The notes below the pieces were generated by a model. That model did no database searches. It saw only the letters and a program-made list of their open reading frames with translations, and had not been told where the DNA came from. Below are positions 26,301 to 35,576 of a stretch of 64,000 bases of DNA, one piece after another. The DNA comes from an uncultured Alphaproteobacteria bacterium (lineage in GTDB: Bacteria; Pseudomonadota; Alphaproteobacteria; HIMB59; GCA-002718135). The stretch covers positions 31,675 through 95,674 of the forward strand of contig CACGDO010000008.1 of the NCBI GenBank assembly GCA_902571865.1, in the 5' to 3' direction. A program made the position numbers and the translations under genes. Position 1 is the first letter of the stretch. The number at the start of each line of letters is the position of its first letter.

Positions 26301-27287
26301 ATGAATAATAAAATTCCTAATTTTGTAAAAACTAATCAGTTTGGTTTACTTATATTGGTAATTGTATTTATTTGTATTTTTTCCTTTTCAACTGATGGAT
26401 TTACTTCAAGATTCAATATTTATGCTCTCTCAAGAGTAGTTGCTCTAGATATAATGATTGGTTTAGCAATGATGGTAGTTATACTTACTGGAGGTTTAAA
26501 TCTATCTCTAGGTGCTTTAGGTGTTTCTGCAGCAATGTTTGGTGGTTGGTGTATGGAAAGTATGGGAATTCCTATTTCTATTACAATTATTTTAGTTTTA
26601 GCTTTTGGTTCATTTCTAGGTTGGATTAATGGATTTGTAACTGTTAGAACAGGTGTTCATAGTTTCATTGTTACACTGGCAACGATGAGTATTTATTTTG
26701 GCTTCATGACCCTGCTTACTGAAGCAGAAGCTTTTAGAAAATTACCAGAGGCTTTTACTGATTTTGGAAGTTTAAAACTTTTCAATAAATATATTTCACC
26801 ATTACTAATTATTAGTGTGCTAACTTGTTTTGTGCTTTACTACATTTTTAAATACACTGATATTGGACGAAAGCTCATTGCAGCTGGAGCTAATCCTGAT
26901 GCTGCAGAATTATCAGGTATTTCTGTAGATAGAATGTTTATTTATTGTCATATGCTGTCAGGCTTCTTAGCAGCACTAGCTGGCATAATGTTAACAGCAA
27001 GAATTGGTGCTGCAATTCCGTCTATGGCTGGTCATCTTGGATTTGATTGGTTATTACCTGCTTTTTTAGCTCCAGTATTGGGTGGAACACTTCTTTCTGG
27101 AGGTAAGGTTACAGTTTTTGGAACAATGCTAGGAGCAATTCTTGTTACATTAATAAATAATGGATTATACTTAATCGATGTAGGTGAATTCTGGGTAAGA
27201 TTTTTTCTTGGTATCATATTATTAGGAGCTGTTCTTCTAGATAGAGCCAGGGAATATTTTACTGTTAAAAATTCAATTGTTTCATGA
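26301..27287 (+). CDS. Sugar ABC transporter permease (RbsC-like), first
   Basis: Membrane subunit of a CUT2 importer, 328 aa with about ten hydrophobic segments. Motifs of the RbsC family include MVVILTGGLNLSLGALG, GWINGFVTVRTGVHSFIVTLA, AAGANPDAAELSGISVDR and APVLGGTLLSGG. The ATG lies immediately after the terminator T run, leaving no room for a normal Shine-Dalgarno site; the next in-frame Met is about 50 codons in, so the start is probably right. It overlaps the second permease by four bases. Confidence 0.9.
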   Translation: MNNKIPNFVKTNQFGLLILVIVFICIFSFSTDGFTSRFNIYALSRVVALDIMIGLAMMVVILTGGLNLSLGALGVSAAMFGGWCMESMGIPISITIILVLAFGSFLGWINGFVTVRTGVHSFIVTLATMSIYFGFMTLLTEAEAFRKLPEAFTDFGSLKLFNKYISPLLIISVLTCFVLYYIFKYTDIGRKLIAAGANPDAAELSGISVDRMFIYCHMLSGFLAALAGIMLTARIGAAIPSMAGHLGFDWLLPAFLAPVLGGTLLSGGKVTVFGTMLGAILVTLINNGLYLIDVGEFWVRFFLGIILLGAVLLDRAREYFTVKNSIVS

Positions 27288-28252
27288 GTGCGCTTTTAAA
27301 AAAAGATTGGTTTGGACTAGGCTTAGTTTTAATTTTTGGTTCAATCTTAATTTCATTGTTTAAGCCTGCATTTATTTCCCCATTCAATTTATATGTTTTA
27401 ATGCTGAGTGTTAGTTTGATGCTCGTTGTAGCAATGTCACAAATGATTATCATTGCAATTGGTCAAATGAACTTATCTGTTGGAGCAATTGGTGGCTTAG
27501 TTGCGATTTCATTTACTGGCTTAATGGAAGTTTATAGCATGTCTATTTTACCTGCTGTTCTCATTGGATTATTAATTGGTCTTGCTTGTGGTTTTATAAA
27601 TGGATACATCACTGTTAAAACTGGCATATCAGCTTTTATTATTACCCTTGCTACACTTTACATTTTTAAAGGAATGAATTTAGGCATAACAGAGGCTCAA
27701 CCTTTTTATGAAATTCCTGAGGCTGTAAAATTTTTTGGAAATGCAAAAATCTTTGGCCCTATACCTTACTTAGTTATTATACCAATTATTATAACTGTGC
27801 TGATGTGGATTTTAATGAATAGAACATCACTTGGAAGGTATATGCTGGCATACGGGAATAATGTACAATCATCAGAACTAATAGGAATATCTTCAACAAA
27901 AATAGTTATTTATGCTCATGTTATATCAGGCCTTTTAGCTGCTATTGGTGGAATGTTAGTGGTTTGTAGATTACAACTTGGGACACCCAATATAGGTGAT
28001 TCTTGGTTATTACCTTCATTTGCTGCTCCTGTAATTGGAGGCGCTATACTTGCTGGTGGAAAAGTAGATGTTATTGCTACTGCTTTTGGTGTGATATTAG
28101 TTTCTATAATTTCTCAAGCTTTAGTAATTTTTAAAATTGATCCTTTTTTTGTTCAAATATTTTTAGGATTTATGATTTTATTAGCAGTATTTATAAATAG
28201 ATACAGAGAATATAGAGAAGAGAGAAGAACAAAGGTTTTTTCAGATGAGTGA
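27284..28252 (+). CDS. Sugar ABC transporter permease (RbsC-like), second
   Basis: Paralogue of the upstream permease, 322 aa: QMIIIAIGQMNLSVGAIGG, GFINGYITVKTGISAFIITLAT, YGNNVQSSELIGIS and APVIGGAILAGGK. Two different RbsC-type subunits suggest a heterodimeric channel, as in AraH/LsrCD-like systems, instead of the RbsC homodimer. The start lies in an ATGA overlap and the end overlaps the ATPase gene by eight bases. Confidence 0.92.
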   Translation: MSALLKKDWFGLGLVLIFGSILISLFKPAFISPFNLYVLMLSVSLMLVVAMSQMIIIAIGQMNLSVGAIGGLVAISFTGLMEVYSMSILPAVLIGLLIGLACGFINGYITVKTGISAFIITLATLYIFKGMNLGITEAQPFYEIPEAVKFFGNAKIFGPIPYLVIIPIIITVLMWILMNRTSLGRYMLAYGNNVQSSELIGISSTKIVIYAHVISGLLAAIGGMLVVCRLQLGTPNIGDSWLLPSFAAPVIGGAILAGGKVDVIATAFGVILVSIISQALVIFKIDPFFVQIFLGFMILLAVFINRYREYREERRTKVFSDE

Positions 28253-29753
28253 TTATATTTTAGAACTCAATAACATTACAAAAAATTTTCCTGGTGTTAA
28301 AGCTCTTGATAATGCAAACTTTAGACTCAAAAAAAAATCAATCCATGCACTTCTTGGTGAAAATGGAGCTGGAAAATCTACATTAATTAAAATTATTACA
28401 GGAGTATATAATCAAAATGAAGGAAAGCTATTTTTAAATAATCAAGAGAAGTCTTTTTCTTCACCTAATGAAGCAATGAATGCTGGAATTTCAGTTGTCC
28501 ACCAAGAAAGAAATTTAATTAGAAGGTTTTCAGTTGGTGAAAATTTAATGTTAACCAACCTTCCTAAAAATAATTTAGGATTAATTGATTATAATACTGT
28601 TGCCAAAGAATCAAAAAAATGGCTCGATATTATGGAGTTGGATATAGATCCAAATACAATAGTATCAGATTTAACAGTTGCAAAAATGCAACTTTGTGAA
28701 ATAGCTAAAGCCTTATCCTTAGAATCAAAAATACTATTATTAGATGAGCCAACTTCATCATTATCCCCACAAGATACAAAAAATTTATTTGCATTACTTA
28801 AACGATTAGTTGCTGAACAAGATGTAAGTATAGTTTTTGTTAGTCACAAATTAGAGGAAGTATTTGAAATTTGTGATGAAGTTACTGTTTTGAGAGATGG
28901 TAAAAATGCTTGTGAGTCTGAACAAATTACTAATCTTAATAGACAGAAACTTGTTAAATTAATGATTGGCAGAGATGAACAAATAATTAAATCTAAGAAA
29001 AATATTGATTTTACAGATGAAAGTTTACTAGATCTACAATCAATAAACACTGACCTTGGTCATAAAAATATTAATTTAAATTTAAAAAAAGGTGAAATAC
29101 TTGGATTATACGGTTTAGTTGGTGCAGGAAGAACAGAATTAATAAAATGTGTACTTGGGCTTGATAAAATTAATTCTGGACAGATTTTACTCAACAATAA
29201 AGAAATTAAAATTAAGTCTCCAAAAGATGCGCTCGAAAAATATAAAATTGGGTACATAAGTGAAGACAGAAAAAAAGAAGGACTAATTCTAATGCATGAT
29301 GTTTTATCCAATGCTGGAATAACAGTCTGGTCAAATTTGAAAAAAATATTATCCTTCTTAAATGACAGTATTGTTTACAATAAAGTAGATCCTTACGTGA
29401 AACAACTTGAAGTAAAAACACCTTCATACCAACAAATCGTTTCTAACTTATCCGGAGGTAATCAGCAAAAAATTAGTGTAGCTAAATGGCTAGCTTCTGG
29501 AACTGATATATTATTTATTGATGAACCCACAGTTGGTATAGATATAAAAACAAAATCTTATCTTCATGAATTAATTATTGAACTATCATTAAAAGGCACA
29601 TCAATAATTTTAATTACCAGTGATATGCCTGAAATGATTAGCTTAGCAGATAGAATTATAACAATGAAAGATTTTAAGGTAGTTGGTGAAACTATCAATA
29701 ATCATAACTATGAAGAAATGAGTTCATCAATTATGGGAAATATTCATGAATAA
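28245..29753 (+). CDS. Sugar ABC transporter ATP-binding protein (RbsA-like, two nucleotide-binding domains)
   Basis: 502-aa tandem ATPase typical of CUT2 systems. N-terminal domain: Walker A GENGAGKST and Walker B ILLLDEPTSSL. C-terminal domain: degenerate Walker A (GLVGAGRTE), signature NLSGGNQQKISVAKW and Walker B ILFIDEPTVGID, the normal RbsA asymmetry. In the first domain the expected LSGGQ-type signature reads LTVAKMQLCEIAKAL, also usual for the family. It overlaps its neighbours by eight bases on each side. Confidence 0.94.
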   Translation: MSDYILELNNITKNFPGVKALDNANFRLKKKSIHALLGENGAGKSTLIKIITGVYNQNEGKLFLNNQEKSFSSPNEAMNAGISVVHQERNLIRRFSVGENLMLTNLPKNNLGLIDYNTVAKESKKWLDIMELDIDPNTIVSDLTVAKMQLCEIAKALSLESKILLLDEPTSSLSPQDTKNLFALLKRLVAEQDVSIVFVSHKLEEVFEICDEVTVLRDGKNACESEQITNLNRQKLVKLMIGRDEQIIKSKKNIDFTDESLLDLQSINTDLGHKNINLNLKKGEILGLYGLVGAGRTELIKCVLGLDKINSGQILLNNKEIKIKSPKDALEKYKIGYISEDRKKEGLILMHDVLSNAGITVWSNLKKILSFLNDSIVYNKVDPYVKQLEVKTPSYQQIVSNLSGGNQQKISVAKWLASGTDILFIDEPTVGIDIKTKSYLHELIIELSLKGTSIILITSDMPEMISLADRIITMKDFKVVGETINNHNYEEMSSSIMGNIHE

Positions 29754-30747
29754 AAGACAACTTGGAAAAACTGATATAAACTTAACAGCTATTGGTTTTG
29801 GTGGAGCGCCCTTAGGCAATTTATTTGAAAATCTTGATGAACGAAATTGCTATGACATACTTGAAAAAAGCTATCAAAAAGGAATCAATATTTATGATAC
29901 ATCACCTTTATATGGTTATGGATTAAGTGAACATAGATTAGGAAATTTTTTAAAAACTGTAGATGAGGATAGTTATTTTTTATCAACCAAAGTTGGAAGA
30001 TATCTTACACCAGCAAATAAAGATAATATAGATAGAGGGAGATTTGCAGGAAGTTTAAATTTTTCTCCTAATCTCGATTACTCTTATGACGGTGTGATGA
30101 GAGCATTTGAGCAATCATTACTAAGATTAGCTGTTTCAAAAGTAGATATTTGTTTAATTCATGATGTAGATCGATTTAATTTTGGTGACGAGGTTGATCA
30201 TTATTTTAAATTAGCAATGGATGGCGCGTATAAAGCTGTTCAAAAACTAAAAGAAGAAAAAGTTATCAAGGCTATTGGAGTTGGAGTAAATGACTCTGAT
30301 ATATGTGCAAGATTTGCAAATGCAGGTGATTTTGATTGTATGGTTCTTGCAGGCAGATATTCATTATTGGATCAAAACGCTCTTAATGATTTTTTCCCTA
30401 TTGCTGAAAAAAATAATATAGGAATTATTCTTGCAGGAATTTTTAATTCAGGAATTTTAGCTAAAGGTGTAGGTGAAAATATTACTTATTTTTATGATAA
30501 AATTCCAGAAGAAGTTAAACAACGATACTTAAAAATTGCAAATATTTGTAAAAAATATGATGTGCCTGTTCCGGCAGCAGCAATACAATTTTGCTATAAT
30601 AATAAACTTGTCACCTCCATGATTTTAGGCATGGATAGGCTTGATCAAGTGGAGCAAAACTTAGATTTTTTAAATTTTCCTATCCCTGAAGATTTGTGGA
30701 AAGATTTACTTAATGAAAAACTAATTGATGCAAGATGTCCAATATGA
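29746..30747 (+). CDS. Aldo/keto reductase, probable L-fucose dehydrogenase
   Basis: NAD(P)-dependent AKR, 333 aa, predicted to oxidise L-fucose to L-fuconolactone. GFGGAPLGNLF, the catalytic tetrad (IYDTSPLYGYGLSEHRLG with Asp and Tyr; STKVGRYL with Lys; LIHDVDRF with His) and IKAIGVGVND are present. The sequence resembles D-threo-aldose 1-dehydrogenases, which act on L-fucose. Its place directly before fuconate dehydratase and lactonase genes supports the assignment. Confidence 0.88.
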   Translation: MNKRQLGKTDINLTAIGFGGAPLGNLFENLDERNCYDILEKSYQKGINIYDTSPLYGYGLSEHRLGNFLKTVDEDSYFLSTKVGRYLTPANKDNIDRGRFAGSLNFSPNLDYSYDGVMRAFEQSLLRLAVSKVDICLIHDVDRFNFGDEVDHYFKLAMDGAYKAVQKLKEEKVIKAIGVGVNDSDICARFANAGDFDCMVLAGRYSLLDQNALNDFFPIAEKNNIGIILAGIFNSGILAKGVGENITYFYDKIPEEVKQRYLKIANICKKYDVPVPAAAIQFCYNNKLVTSMILGMDRLDQVEQNLDFLNFPIPEDLWKDLLNEKLIDARCPI

Positions 30748-32030
30748 AAATAATTGATATTACAACTCAGGATATTCGTTTTCCAACATCAAAAGATAAT
30801 TTGGGAACTGATGCTGTTCATGTTGATTGTGACTACTCTGCAACTTATGTTACAATATTTACTGATCAAAAAGATTTAACTGGTATTGGATTAACCTTTA
30901 CTATTGGAAAAGGTAATGATCTTTGTTGTACCGTCATAGAATATTTTAAAGAATTTATAATTGGAAAAAATGTTGAAGAAATAGAAAAGGATATTGCATC
31001 CATATGGGAAAAAATTACAAACCACAGTCAATTAAGATGGGTAGGACCACAAAAAGGTGTAACACATCTTGCAGCTGCAGCTTTTTTTAATGCAATATGG
31101 GATTTAATTTCTAAATTTCATAAAAAACCTCTTTGGAGATACATAATAGAATTAGAAACAAGAGATTTATTAGATAAACTCTCTTTTTCTTATATTGACG
31201 ATGTAATTACTAAAGATGAAGCAGCTAAAATAATCGATCAGAAAAAAACAAATTTACCTTCAAATTTAGACGATTTAAATTCCACTATTTTTCCAGCATA
31301 TACAACAGCGGCTGGTTGGTTAGGATATTCAGATGAAAAAATGAAAAGACTAGTTGAAGAAAATTTAAGTAAGGGCTGGACTCATTTTAAAATGAAAGTT
31401 GGTCAAGATATAGAAAGGGATATCCATCGCTGCAAGTTAGTAAGAGAATTAATAGGTAATAAAAATAAATTAATGGTAGATTCCAATCAAATCTGGAGTG
31501 TAAATGAGACTATAGAAAATATTGGAAAACTAAAACAATTTGATATTTTATTCTATGAAGAACCAACCAACCCTGATGATGTATTAGGTTTTAAAAAAAT
31601 TAAAGATGCACATCCAGATGTTAACCTAGCAACTGGAGAAATGATACAAAATAAAGTTATGTTTAAACAATTTATAGAAAATAAATCTTTAGATTACTGC
31701 CAAATTGATAGTTGTAGAATAGCAAGTATAAATGAAATTTTACCAGTTCTTTTAATAGCTAGTAAGTTTAATACTCCCGTTATTCCTCATGCAGGTGGCG
31801 TTGGTTTATGTGAATATGTTCAGCATTTAAATCTAATCAACAAGTTTATAATTTCAAATCATGAATTATTATTAAGTGAATATGCAGAAAGCTGTTCAGA
31901 ACATTTTGAAAATCCAGCAATAATTAAAGATGGCGGATATGTAACGCCTACAAATCCAGGTTATTCTGTAAAAATTAAAGATAGTTCTCTTAATGAATTT
32001 GATTATAATAATGGTACTTATTGGAAATAA
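30744..32030 (+). CDS. L-fuconate dehydratase (enolase superfamily)
   Basis: Dehydrates L-fuconate to 2-keto-3-deoxy-L-fuconate, about 428 aa. The mandelate racemase-type active site is intact: KMKVG (Lys acid/base), MVDSNQIW, FYEEPTNPDD and TGEM (metal ligands), and VIPHAGGVGLCEYVQHL (catalytic His). DIRFPTS and GLTFTIGKGN at the N-terminus are typical of fuconate dehydratase. I chose the ATG at 30744, in an ATGA overlap with the upstream stop; an ATG at 30735 adds three residues. Confidence 0.93.
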   Translation: MKIIDITTQDIRFPTSKDNLGTDAVHVDCDYSATYVTIFTDQKDLTGIGLTFTIGKGNDLCCTVIEYFKEFIIGKNVEEIEKDIASIWEKITNHSQLRWVGPQKGVTHLAAAAFFNAIWDLISKFHKKPLWRYIIELETRDLLDKLSFSYIDDVITKDEAAKIIDQKKTNLPSNLDDLNSTIFPAYTTAAGWLGYSDEKMKRLVEENLSKGWTHFKMKVGQDIERDIHRCKLVRELIGNKNKLMVDSNQIWSVNETIENIGKLKQFDILFYEEPTNPDDVLGFKKIKDAHPDVNLATGEMIQNKVMFKQFIENKSLDYCQIDSCRIASINEILPVLLIASKFNTPVIPHAGGVGLCEYVQHLNLINKFIISNHELLLSEYAESCSEHFENPAIIKDGGYVTPTNPGYSVKIKDSSLNEFDYNNGTYWK

Positions 32031-32855
32031 ATGTACGTAGATAGTCATCAACATTTTTGGAAACTTTCAAGAGGAGATTACTCATGGATGACTCCAGATA
32101 TGAAAGTCTTATATAAAGATTTTTTTCCAGAAGATCTTGTGCCACTTATAAAACAAAAAAATATTACTAAAACAGTAATTGTCCAAGCTGCTGACACTGT
32201 TGCTGAAACAGAATTTACATTAAGTTTAGCATCTAAATATGAATTTATTGCAGGTGTGGTGGGTTGGGTTGATTTAGATAGTAACAATGCTAAAGATGAC
32301 ATTGATAAACTGTGTGAGAATAAATTTTTAAAAGGTTTTAGACCTATGATACATGATATTCAAGATGATGCTTGGATGTTAAATGATCACCTAAAAGAAA
32401 ATATAAATTATTTAAATACAAAAAATTTAACTTTTGATGCTTTAGTTCGACCAAATCATCTTCAACATCTTATACAATTTGTTAAAAAATATGATTTCCT
32501 TCCTATAGTTATTGATCATATTGCTAAGCCCGTGATTACTAAGTCTGAAATTGACCAATGGAAAAAAGATATGATTGAACTATCAAACGCAAGTAATGTT
32601 TATTGTAAATTCTCTGGAATTCTTACTGAAGTTGGTCCAGATTATACAAAAGAACAGCTTGATCCTTATATTGATTTTATTCTTAATACTTTTGGATCTG
32701 ATAAATTAATGTGGGGAAGTGATTGGCCTGTTTTAACAATGGCAGATAACTATTCAAATTGGTTTGATTTAGCAATGAATTATTGCAATTCTTTTTCTGA
32801 AGACGAAAAAAATAAAATATTTTCTCAAAATGCAACTCAATTTTATAGTCTTTAA
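32031..32855 (+). CDS. Amidohydrolase, probable L-fuconolactonase
   Basis: 274-aa member of the amidohydrolase-2 group that opens sugar lactones. It has the N-terminal VDSHQHFW metal motif, GVVGWVDL, GFRPMIHD, PIVIDHIAKP, KFSGILTEV and MWGSDWPVL (catalytic Asp), and ends with the usual NATQFYSL. It follows fuconate dehydratase without a gap, so L-fucono-lactone is the likely substrate; L-rhamnono-lactonase is a close alternative. Confidence 0.9.
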   Translation: MYVDSHQHFWKLSRGDYSWMTPDMKVLYKDFFPEDLVPLIKQKNITKTVIVQAADTVAETEFTLSLASKYEFIAGVVGWVDLDSNNAKDDIDKLCENKFLKGFRPMIHDIQDDAWMLNDHLKENINYLNTKNLTFDALVRPNHLQHLIQFVKKYDFLPIVIDHIAKPVITKSEIDQWKKDMIELSNASNVYCKFSGILTEVGPDYTKEQLDPYIDFILNTFGSDKLMWGSDWPVLTMADNYSNWFDLAMNYCNSFSEDEKNKIFSQNATQFYSL

Positions 32856-32886
32856 AAGATTATATAAATTTAAATTTAATTAAGTG

Positions 32887-34347
32887 ATGAAACAAAACTA
32901 TTTTGAGTCAACTTGGTCATCAATAAAACAACATCAAACACCAAATTGGTTTAAAAAAGCAAAGTTTGGTATTTATGCTCATTGGGGAATCTATTCCGTT
33001 CCAGCTGCTGGACCCAATGTAACGTGGTATCCTTATTGGATGTATAGACCACCTAGTCCTCAGTTTGATTATCATTGTAAACATTATGGTCATCCATCTA
33101 AATTTGGATATAAAGATTTTATACCAATGTTTACTGCTGAAAAATTTAATGCAGATGAGTGGGCAGATTTGTATTATCGATCTGGAGCAAAATTTGCTGG
33201 ACCAGTAGCAGAGCATCATGATGGTTTTCCAATGTGGAATTGTTCTGATACTGAATGGTGTGCATCCAAGATGGGGCCAAAAAGAGATATTGTTGGAGAA
33301 CTTGAAAAAGCAATTAGAAATAAAGGAATGAAATATATGGTAGCAATGCATCATGCTGAAAACTGGTTTTTTTTCCCGCATTGGAATAACGATTTTGATA
33401 CATCTAAAAAGGAATATGAAAGTTTATATGGTGAACTTCACAATTTAGATTTGATAGGAAATCAGGCTGTATATCCGGATCATTGGGGTAGAAAAAATGA
33501 ACATCAAGACAAGCCTAGTAAAGCTTTTCATGACAGATGGTTAAATAGATTAAAAGAAGTAGTAGATAATTATAAACCAGACTATGTATGGTTTGATTTT
33601 GGAATTAGATTTATTCATGAAAAGTATAAAAAAGATTTTCTTTCATATTATTATAATAAAGAAACTGAGTGGGGTAATGAAGTAGTCGTATCTTATAAAT
33701 GGCACGATCTTCCACCCGGTTCTGGATTATTAGATCTTGAACTAGGAAGAGAGTCAGAATTAACCCACTATGATTGGATTACTGATACTACAGTTCACGA
33801 TGGAAGTGCTTGGGCTTATATGAAGAATTCAAAATATAAAACTACGACAGATTTAGTTCACTACCTAATAGATAATGTTAGTAAAAATGGATACATGCTT
33901 TTAAATATTGGGCCAAAACCTGATGGAACAATTCCAGAAGAAGATAAAAATCTTTTAGAGGGCATTGGAAATTGGCTTGATGTAAATGAAGAAGCAATAT
34001 TTGAAACAGAAACATGGGATCAATATGGAGAAGGTCCAACTAAAATGAATGAAGCAGGACCTTTTTCAGATAATCGAGCAAAAGTAATTTATACTGCTAA
34101 AGATTTTCGGTTCACTACAAAAGATAATTTTTTATATGCAACTGCATTAGGATGGCCTAGCAAAGATTTTACGATAGAAAGTATGTATAAACTTTTTGAT
34201 AATGAAATTGAAAGGGTAGAATTATTAGGAAGTACTGATAAAGTAGAATGGAAACATACTAGAGATGGACTCCATATAACGAGACCAGATAATAAACCAT
34301 GCGAGCATGCATACAGTTTTAAAATAACAAGAAAGGAATATTTATAA
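32887..34347 (+). CDS. Alpha-L-fucosidase (GH29)
   Basis: Retaining alpha-L-fucosidase, about 486 aa. NWFKKAKFGIYAHWGIYSVP, AKFAGPVAEHHDGFPMWNC and DYVWFDFGIRF (nucleophile Asp) are GH29 hallmarks, and NGYMLLNIGPKPDGTIP follows. There is no signal peptide, so the enzyme is cytoplasmic and must work on fucosides brought in intact by the transporter of this operon. I chose the ATG at 32887 over the GTG at 32884. The mutarotase gene starts on the next base after the stop. Confidence 0.95.
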   Translation: MKQNYFESTWSSIKQHQTPNWFKKAKFGIYAHWGIYSVPAAGPNVTWYPYWMYRPPSPQFDYHCKHYGHPSKFGYKDFIPMFTAEKFNADEWADLYYRSGAKFAGPVAEHHDGFPMWNCSDTEWCASKMGPKRDIVGELEKAIRNKGMKYMVAMHHAENWFFFPHWNNDFDTSKKEYESLYGELHNLDLIGNQAVYPDHWGRKNEHQDKPSKAFHDRWLNRLKEVVDNYKPDYVWFDFGIRFIHEKYKKDFLSYYYNKETEWGNEVVVSYKWHDLPPGSGLLDLELGRESELTHYDWITDTTVHDGSAWAYMKNSKYKTTTDLVHYLIDNVSKNGYMLLNIGPKPDGTIPEEDKNLLEGIGNWLDVNEEAIFETETWDQYGEGPTKMNEAGPFSDNRAKVIYTAKDFRFTTKDNFLYATALGWPSKDFTIESMYKLFDNEIERVELLGSTDKVEWKHTRDGLHITRPDNKPCEHAYSFKITRKEYL

Positions 34348-34671
34348 ATGATTAGATTAGGTATGACTCTTGGAATTAAAGAGGAAAAAATAGAAGAATA
34401 TAAAAAACTTCATGCAAATGTTTGGCCTGAAGTCTTAGAAAATTTAACAGAACTTAATTTTAAGAATTATTCTATATATTTGCATAAAAATACTCTTTTT
34501 GGATATGTTGAATATCATGGAGATAATCTTGATAGAGATAACAAGCTAATGGCTTCAAACCCTAAAGTTCAAGAATGGTGGAGTGTTTGTGGACCATGTC
34601 AAATTCCAGACCCAAATAGAAAAAAAGGAGAATGGTGGTCCAGTATGGAAGAAGTTTTTCATCACGACTAA
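34348..34671 (+). CDS. L-rhamnose/L-fucose mutarotase family protein
   Basis: Small cytoplasmic mutarotase of the RhaM (DUF718) family, 107 aa, which speeds anomer exchange of a free 6-deoxyhexose. YKKLHANVWPEVLENL has the catalytic His and the VWPE motif, and NPKVQEWW and a Trp-rich C-terminus follow. Next to fucosidase and fucose dehydrogenase genes, L-fucose is the expected substrate. Confidence 0.9.
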   Translation: MIRLGMTLGIKEEKIEEYKKLHANVWPEVLENLTELNFKNYSIYLHKNTLFGYVEYHGDNLDRDNKLMASNPKVQEWWSVCGPCQIPDPNRKKGEWWSSMEEVFHHD

Positions 34672-34679
34672 AGTTAATT

Positions 34680-35576
34680 ATGAAAACAAAAATTTGTTCA
34701 GTTGGTGAATGTATGATTGAAATTGCCAATACTAAGAATAATATTTTTCAACAATCATTTGCAGGTGATACGCTAAATTTTTGTAACTATATTGATAAAA
34801 AATATTTTGATGTCTCTTTTCTTACAGCCATTGGTAAAACTAGTGTAAACAGATCAGTTTTGGAATTCATAAATTCTAAAAAAATTTCAACAAAATTAAT
34901 CAAGCAAGTTAATAGTCATGAAATTGGTTTATATTTAATTAAGAATAGAAATAACGGAGAAAAACAATTTTTTTATTGGAGAGATAATAGTGCAGCAAAA
35001 AATTACTTTAATAATATAGATTTTGTTTCATTATTTAAAAATTTGAGGAATTTTGATTATATCTATTTTTCTGGAATTACACTTTCAATTATTGATCCAA
35101 CTAAAATAAGTAATTTTGTTAATTTGTTAAAATTATTAAAAAATAAAAAAGTAAAAATTATCTTTGATTTTAATATTAGAATTAATCGATGGACTAAAAA
35201 AAATTTAAACAATTTTTTGCATTCTATTTTAAGTTTCGTTGATATTTGTTTTGTGTCAGGTGAAGATCTAAAATTTTGGAAAAATGATAATAGTTTAAGT
35301 AATTTTGAAAAATTAATAAATAAATACAAAATAGATCATGGTATTTTTAGAAAAAATGCTAAATTAACTTACTCAATTCAAAATAAAAAAAAATATACAA
35401 TAAGAAATAAATTTATTAGAAAAGTAATTGATACTTCAGGAGCTGGAGATGGATTTAATGCTGCCTACGTATCAAATTTTATTATTCATAACGATCCAGC
35501 TTTAGCTCTGAAAGAAGCCAGTCTTCTGGGCTCGAAGATAATCATGCAAAAAGGAGCAATAGTTGATGTTAAATAG
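34680..35576 (+). CDS. kdgK: PfkB-family kinase, probable 2-keto-3-deoxygluconate kinase
   Basis: ATP-dependent kinase, about 298 aa. CSVGECMIEI, the FAGDTLNFCNYI substrate motif and the DTSGAGDGFNAAY anion-hole/catalytic Asp motif match KDG kinases. The ATG at 34680 was chosen because the longer track ORF (34632) would run back into the mutarotase gene. KDG kinase has no place in L-fucose breakdown, since the C6 carbon of a 6-deoxy sugar cannot be phosphorylated. It most likely serves KDG made by UxuA of the uronate cluster. Confidence 0.85.
   Translation: MKTKICSVGECMIEIANTKNNIFQQSFAGDTLNFCNYIDKKYFDVSFLTAIGKTSVNRSVLEFINSKKISTKLIKQVNSHEIGLYLIKNRNNGEKQFFYWRDNSAAKNYFNNIDFVSLFKNLRNFDYIYFSGITLSIIDPTKISNFVNLLKLLKNKKVKIIFDFNIRINRWTKKNLNNFLHSILSFVDICFVSGEDLKFWKNDNSLSNFEKLINKYKIDHGIFRKNAKLTYSIQNKKKYTIRNKFIRKVIDTSGAGDGFNAAYVSNFIIHNDPALALKEASLLGSKIIMQKGAIVDVK

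Noticed and set aside
32920-33381. 153-aa minus-strand ORF
   Set aside because: It lies antisense inside the GH29 fucosidase; the translation is low in complexity and has no recognisable family. It is a shadow of the real gene.
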